Shown: positions 61,926-64,000 of the stretch, piece after piece | Numbering within the stretch: position 1 is the first letter of the stretch | Layout of the letters: the number at the start of each line of letters is the position of its first letter | Assembly (NCBI GenBank): GCA_031082125.1 | Contig: JAVHLM010000003.1 | Coordinates: 124,001 to 188,000 of the forward strand | DNA length: 64,000 bases | Reading direction: 5' to 3' | Source of the DNA: Candidatus Eremiobacterota bacterium | Lineage (GTDB): Bacteria > Vulcanimicrobiota > CADAWZ01 > Ess09-12 | The notes under the pieces: model-generated | The model's input: the letters and a program-made list of their open reading frames with translations, nothing else | What the model was told of the DNA's origin: nothing | Databases searched by the model: none | Position numbers and translations under genes: made by a program

Positions 61926-61954
61926 ATTATACATAATAACTACCTCGGGGTAAA
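61926..61954 (-). promoter_or_regulatory. Sigma-70-type promoter of the giant TPR operon
   Basis: On the minus strand: -35 TTTACC (complement of 61949-61954), 17-nt spacer, -10 TATAAT (complement of 61926-61931). It lies 37 nt upstream of the start codon. Confidence 0.7.
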
Positions 61955-62185
61955 CCATGCTGCTCCTTATATTTTTGGGATTTTTCCGGGGAGTTCTTCC
62001 ATTCTCCGCTTCTTGCTGCAAATTTCCCCGCTTTATCAGGTTGCAGATTCGAATTTTTTATCGATATCCATGAGAAAACAAGAGGTTATCGCATTTCATT
62101 GCACATTCATGAAGATGATTCGCCTTGGCAGGCTTTTATCCTTTCAGGAACCACTCTCCTTTTGCATGGGAAAGGGTTCCAAGGC

Positions 62186-62214
62186 AAAAAAAAAGAGCAG
62201 GCATTAACCTGCTC
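62186..62214 (-). terminator. Rho-independent terminator of the secretin gene
   Basis: On the minus strand: stem GAGCAGG and CCTGCTC (complement of 62195-62214), 6-nt loop, followed by nine T (complement of 62186-62194). It starts 23 nt past the secretin stop and separates it from the giant TPR operon promoter. The rest of the 61890-62237 gap, apart from the promoter at 61926-61954, shows no gene. Confidence 0.93.
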
Positions 62215-62237
62215 TTCTTTGATACGGGATGAGATCG

Positions 62238-64000
62238 CTATTGAACCATTATCCTCGGGGTGATCATGATAACCACTTCGTTCTTGCTCTTTGAACGGGT
62301 CTCGTTCTTGAAGAGCTGCCCGATGATCGGGATATCACCAAGAAGAGGAATACGGTTCTTGGTCACATTCTCGGTCTCTCTCAGCAATCCGCCAAGCACC
62401 ATCGTATCGCCATCCTTGACTCTCATGTAGACATCGGCAGTCCTGTTTGCCGTGTGAGGATACTGGTTGTTGATGAGGTCAAGCAGGGTGGAGATGTCGG
62501 GCTTGATATGAAGGCTCACATTGCCATCGGGAAGTACCGTGGCGGTGATGTTGAGCTTCGTGCCTATATCAACATAGATAACCTGATACTGACCGGCGCG
62601 GGGATCATAGTATACCACGGGGTATTTTTCACCGATATGAATCGTGGCTTCTTTGCCGCTGATGGTCGTCACTTTGGGTGCCGCAAGCACCTTGGCTTCT
62701 GATGCGTTGATAAGGGCATTGATCTGGACAGACATCTGAAGAGCACTTCTGGTGAAGTAAGTGATCGGGATCACACCACCGGTCGTATAGCTCAGGCCGC
62801 TGATTGCGCCTGGACCAGTACCGGTGGGATTGCTCTCAGTGAAGGTGGTGTTCATGAGGACGCCCTGTGTTCCACCGACACCCCATGAGCCGCCGAATGA
62901 TTTCTGCCCTGTCTCGGTGAGATCAACGACCTTCACATCAAGAGATATCTGCTTAAGATTTGCATCGAGCTCATCGAGATAGTCTTTGCACTGTGAGATT
63001 GCTGAATCATCGCCGGTCACAATGATGGCATTGAGCCTTTCATCGTAGTTGTAAGTAAGAGTCGGCACCAGTTTCTGGAGGGTAGCGATGATGTCTCTCG
63101 CGACAGCGGCCTTGAGAGGAATGATCTCCGTCTTTGGCGGCGGAGGGGCCGGCACAGCCACATCAAGCTGCGAGGCAAGAGTCTTCATCTGCTTGATGGT
63201 GTTGGGATCAGCTGTCACGATAAGGGCATTGAGCCTTGAATCGGGCTGAATCTTTGCATCAGGGTAGTTGCTGGAAAGCACTCCCTGCACATCGCCGGGT
63301 TTCGCATTTTCCAGGGGAATGACCTGAGTGGTTTCATCGCCCTTTTTCACCTTCATGATATTTGAAGGTATCTTGTCAAGCACTTTTGAGTCGCCTACGA
63401 TAAGGGTGCTGTCAACCTTTTTGTAGTCATAACCGCTCATCTTGATGATCAGATTGAGGGCACCTGTGGCAGGCACGTTTTTCAGGGTCATGGTTACTGC
63501 GCCGCTTACTGAGGGATCAGTAACAAGGTTCAGGTTGAGCTCCTTCGCAAGGATCTTGAGAACGTAAATCAGGTCAGCATTGACAAAATCCATGGTGACC
63601 ATTTTCTCTTTGGGAGCCTCTGCCTTTTTCTTTGCCACGGGCTTATATCTGGGAGCCGCGGGCTTGTAGGCGGGCTGTTCATAAGTTTCCCTGGGCTGGG
63701 CCTGGGCAGTATGCTTCGGGGTTGCAGCCGGCTTATCAGGCGTCACAGCGGGTTTCGTGACGGGTTCTGTGGGAGCTTCGGTGGCCGTAGTTTTCGCAAC
63801 GGCTGTCGTTGCTTTCGCCGTGGAAATCATAGCTGTTCCAAGCTCAACAGTGAAACCCCTTCTCCCTGCCGCTGCGATTACTTTGTAATCGGGCTGCGAC
63901 ACGACATTGATGATAACCTTGACTGTTCTTGCCTTATCGGTTGCCTGGATGACTCTTACATCCTCGATCAGGCCGTAGTTCACCGCAATGCTCTTCTTCA
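62238..64000 (-). CDS. pilQ: PilQ/GspD-family secretin (N-terminus cut by window edge)
   Basis: At least 587 residues; the frame is open to the right edge, so the start lies outside. An AMIN-like beta domain is partly visible at the N-terminus, followed by a Pro/Ala/Thr-rich linker with TKPAVTPDKPAATPKHTA. Two N-type (STN/secretin N) domains follow: MDFVNADLIYVLKILAKEL and LENAKPGDVQGVLSSNYPDA. The C-terminal secretin domain carries VLMNTTFTES..., TGGVIPITYFTRS and the signature NRIPLLGDIPIIGQLFKNE. It forms the outer-membrane pore of type IV pili or type II secretion; AMIN domain favours PilQ. Upstream genes (probably pilM-P) would lie beyond the window. Confidence 0.9.
   Translation of the reverse strand, partial: KKSIAVNYGLIEDVRVIQATDKARTVKVIINVVSQPDYKVIAAAGRRGFTVELGTAMISTAKATTAVAKTTATEAPTEPVTKPAVTPDKPAATPKHTAQAQPRETYEQPAYKPAAPRYKPVAKKKAEAPKEKMVTMDFVNADLIYVLKILAKELNLNLVTDPSVSGAVTMTLKNVPATGALNLIIKMSGYDYKKVDSTLIVGDSKVLDKIPSNIMKVKKGDETTQVIPLENAKPGDVQGVLSSNYPDAKIQPDSRLNALIVTADPNTIKQMKTLASQLDVAVPAPPPPKTEIIPLKAAVARDIIATLQKLVPTLTYNYDERLNAIIVTGDDSAISQCKDYLDELDANLKQISLDVKVVDLTETGQKSFGGSWGVGGTQGVLMNTTFTESNPTGTGPGAISGLSYTTGGVIPITYFTRSALQMSVQINALINASEAKVLAAPKVTTISGKEATIHIGEKYPVVYYDPRAGQYQVIYVDIGTKLNITATVLPDGNVSLHIKPDISTLLDLINNQYPHTANRTADVYMRVKDGDTMVLGGLLRETENVTKNRIPLLGDIPIIGQLFKNETRSKSKNEVVIMITPRIMVQ

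Overview
The window looks like chromosome of a deep-branching, didermic (Gram-negative type), probably anaerobic or facultative bacterium of moderately high GC. Supporting signs are a type IV pilus/type II family secretin, an O-antigen ligase-like protein, a lipoprotein, two ferredoxin-dependent 2-oxoacid oxidoreductases (KorDABC and IorAB), a CarD-type regulator, an archaeal/eukaryote-type prolyl-tRNA synthetase, and a striking abundance of very large TPR proteins with disordered linkers. I cannot name the phylum; an uncultured candidate phylum is plausible, but that is inference.

Layout. 1-1620: right end of an integrated element (Fic-domain protein, tyrosine recombinase) abutting the 3' end of a tRNA-Phe gene. 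1622-1924: tRNA operon Val-Asp-Phe on the minus strand with a consensus promoter. 1935-9924: ahcY with its own promoter, queG, a secreted S9 peptidase, a TPR protein with a Pro/Lys/Glu linker, and a zinc ribbon/PEGA membrane protein. 10098-15372: small YbjN-like protein, TPR protein, CarD regulator, PfkB kinase, secreted ARPP-1-like protein. 15661-21868: a nine-gene plus-strand run (mce, gamma-carbonic anhydrase-like, four-repeat secreted protein, two-subunit class I fumarase, korDABC) that fits fumarate, 2-oxoglutarate and propionyl/methylmalonyl-CoA metabolism. 21869-27572: secreted stalk-domain protein whose start lies inside the end of a 1652-aa TPR gene. 27807-38624: CHASE2 adenylate cyclase with FecR-like partner, mtnA, holA, nnrDE, CBS protein, proS, zinc-ribbon protein. 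38625-41085: iorAB. 41282-43220: lipoprotein, rpsI, rplM with clear terminators and promoter. 43268-48606: surface-polysaccharide operon (Wzy/WaaL-like ligase with TPRs, a SPASM protein that has lost its radical-SAM cysteines, and a CapD/FlaA1 dehydratase). 48663-64000: a minus-strand block of giant TPR proteins (1771 and 1161 aa), a membrane-anchored disordered protein, a PATAN/DUF4388-like protein, two roadblock/LC7 proteins and the secretin.

The best candidate for an undescribed system is 48663-61954: two giant TPR scaffolds, two disordered regions carrying arrays of short repeated motifs (S-x-F-[DE]-x-P and [DN]-x-P-[WF]-x-x-L-L-K), a PATAN-like protein and two roadblock proteins, next to a secretin. 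Roadblock and PATAN domains elsewhere act with small Ras-like GTPases and in cell polarity or motility, so a TPR-scaffolded polarity or pilus-control assembly is a reasonable hypothesis. No GTPase gene is visible in the window.
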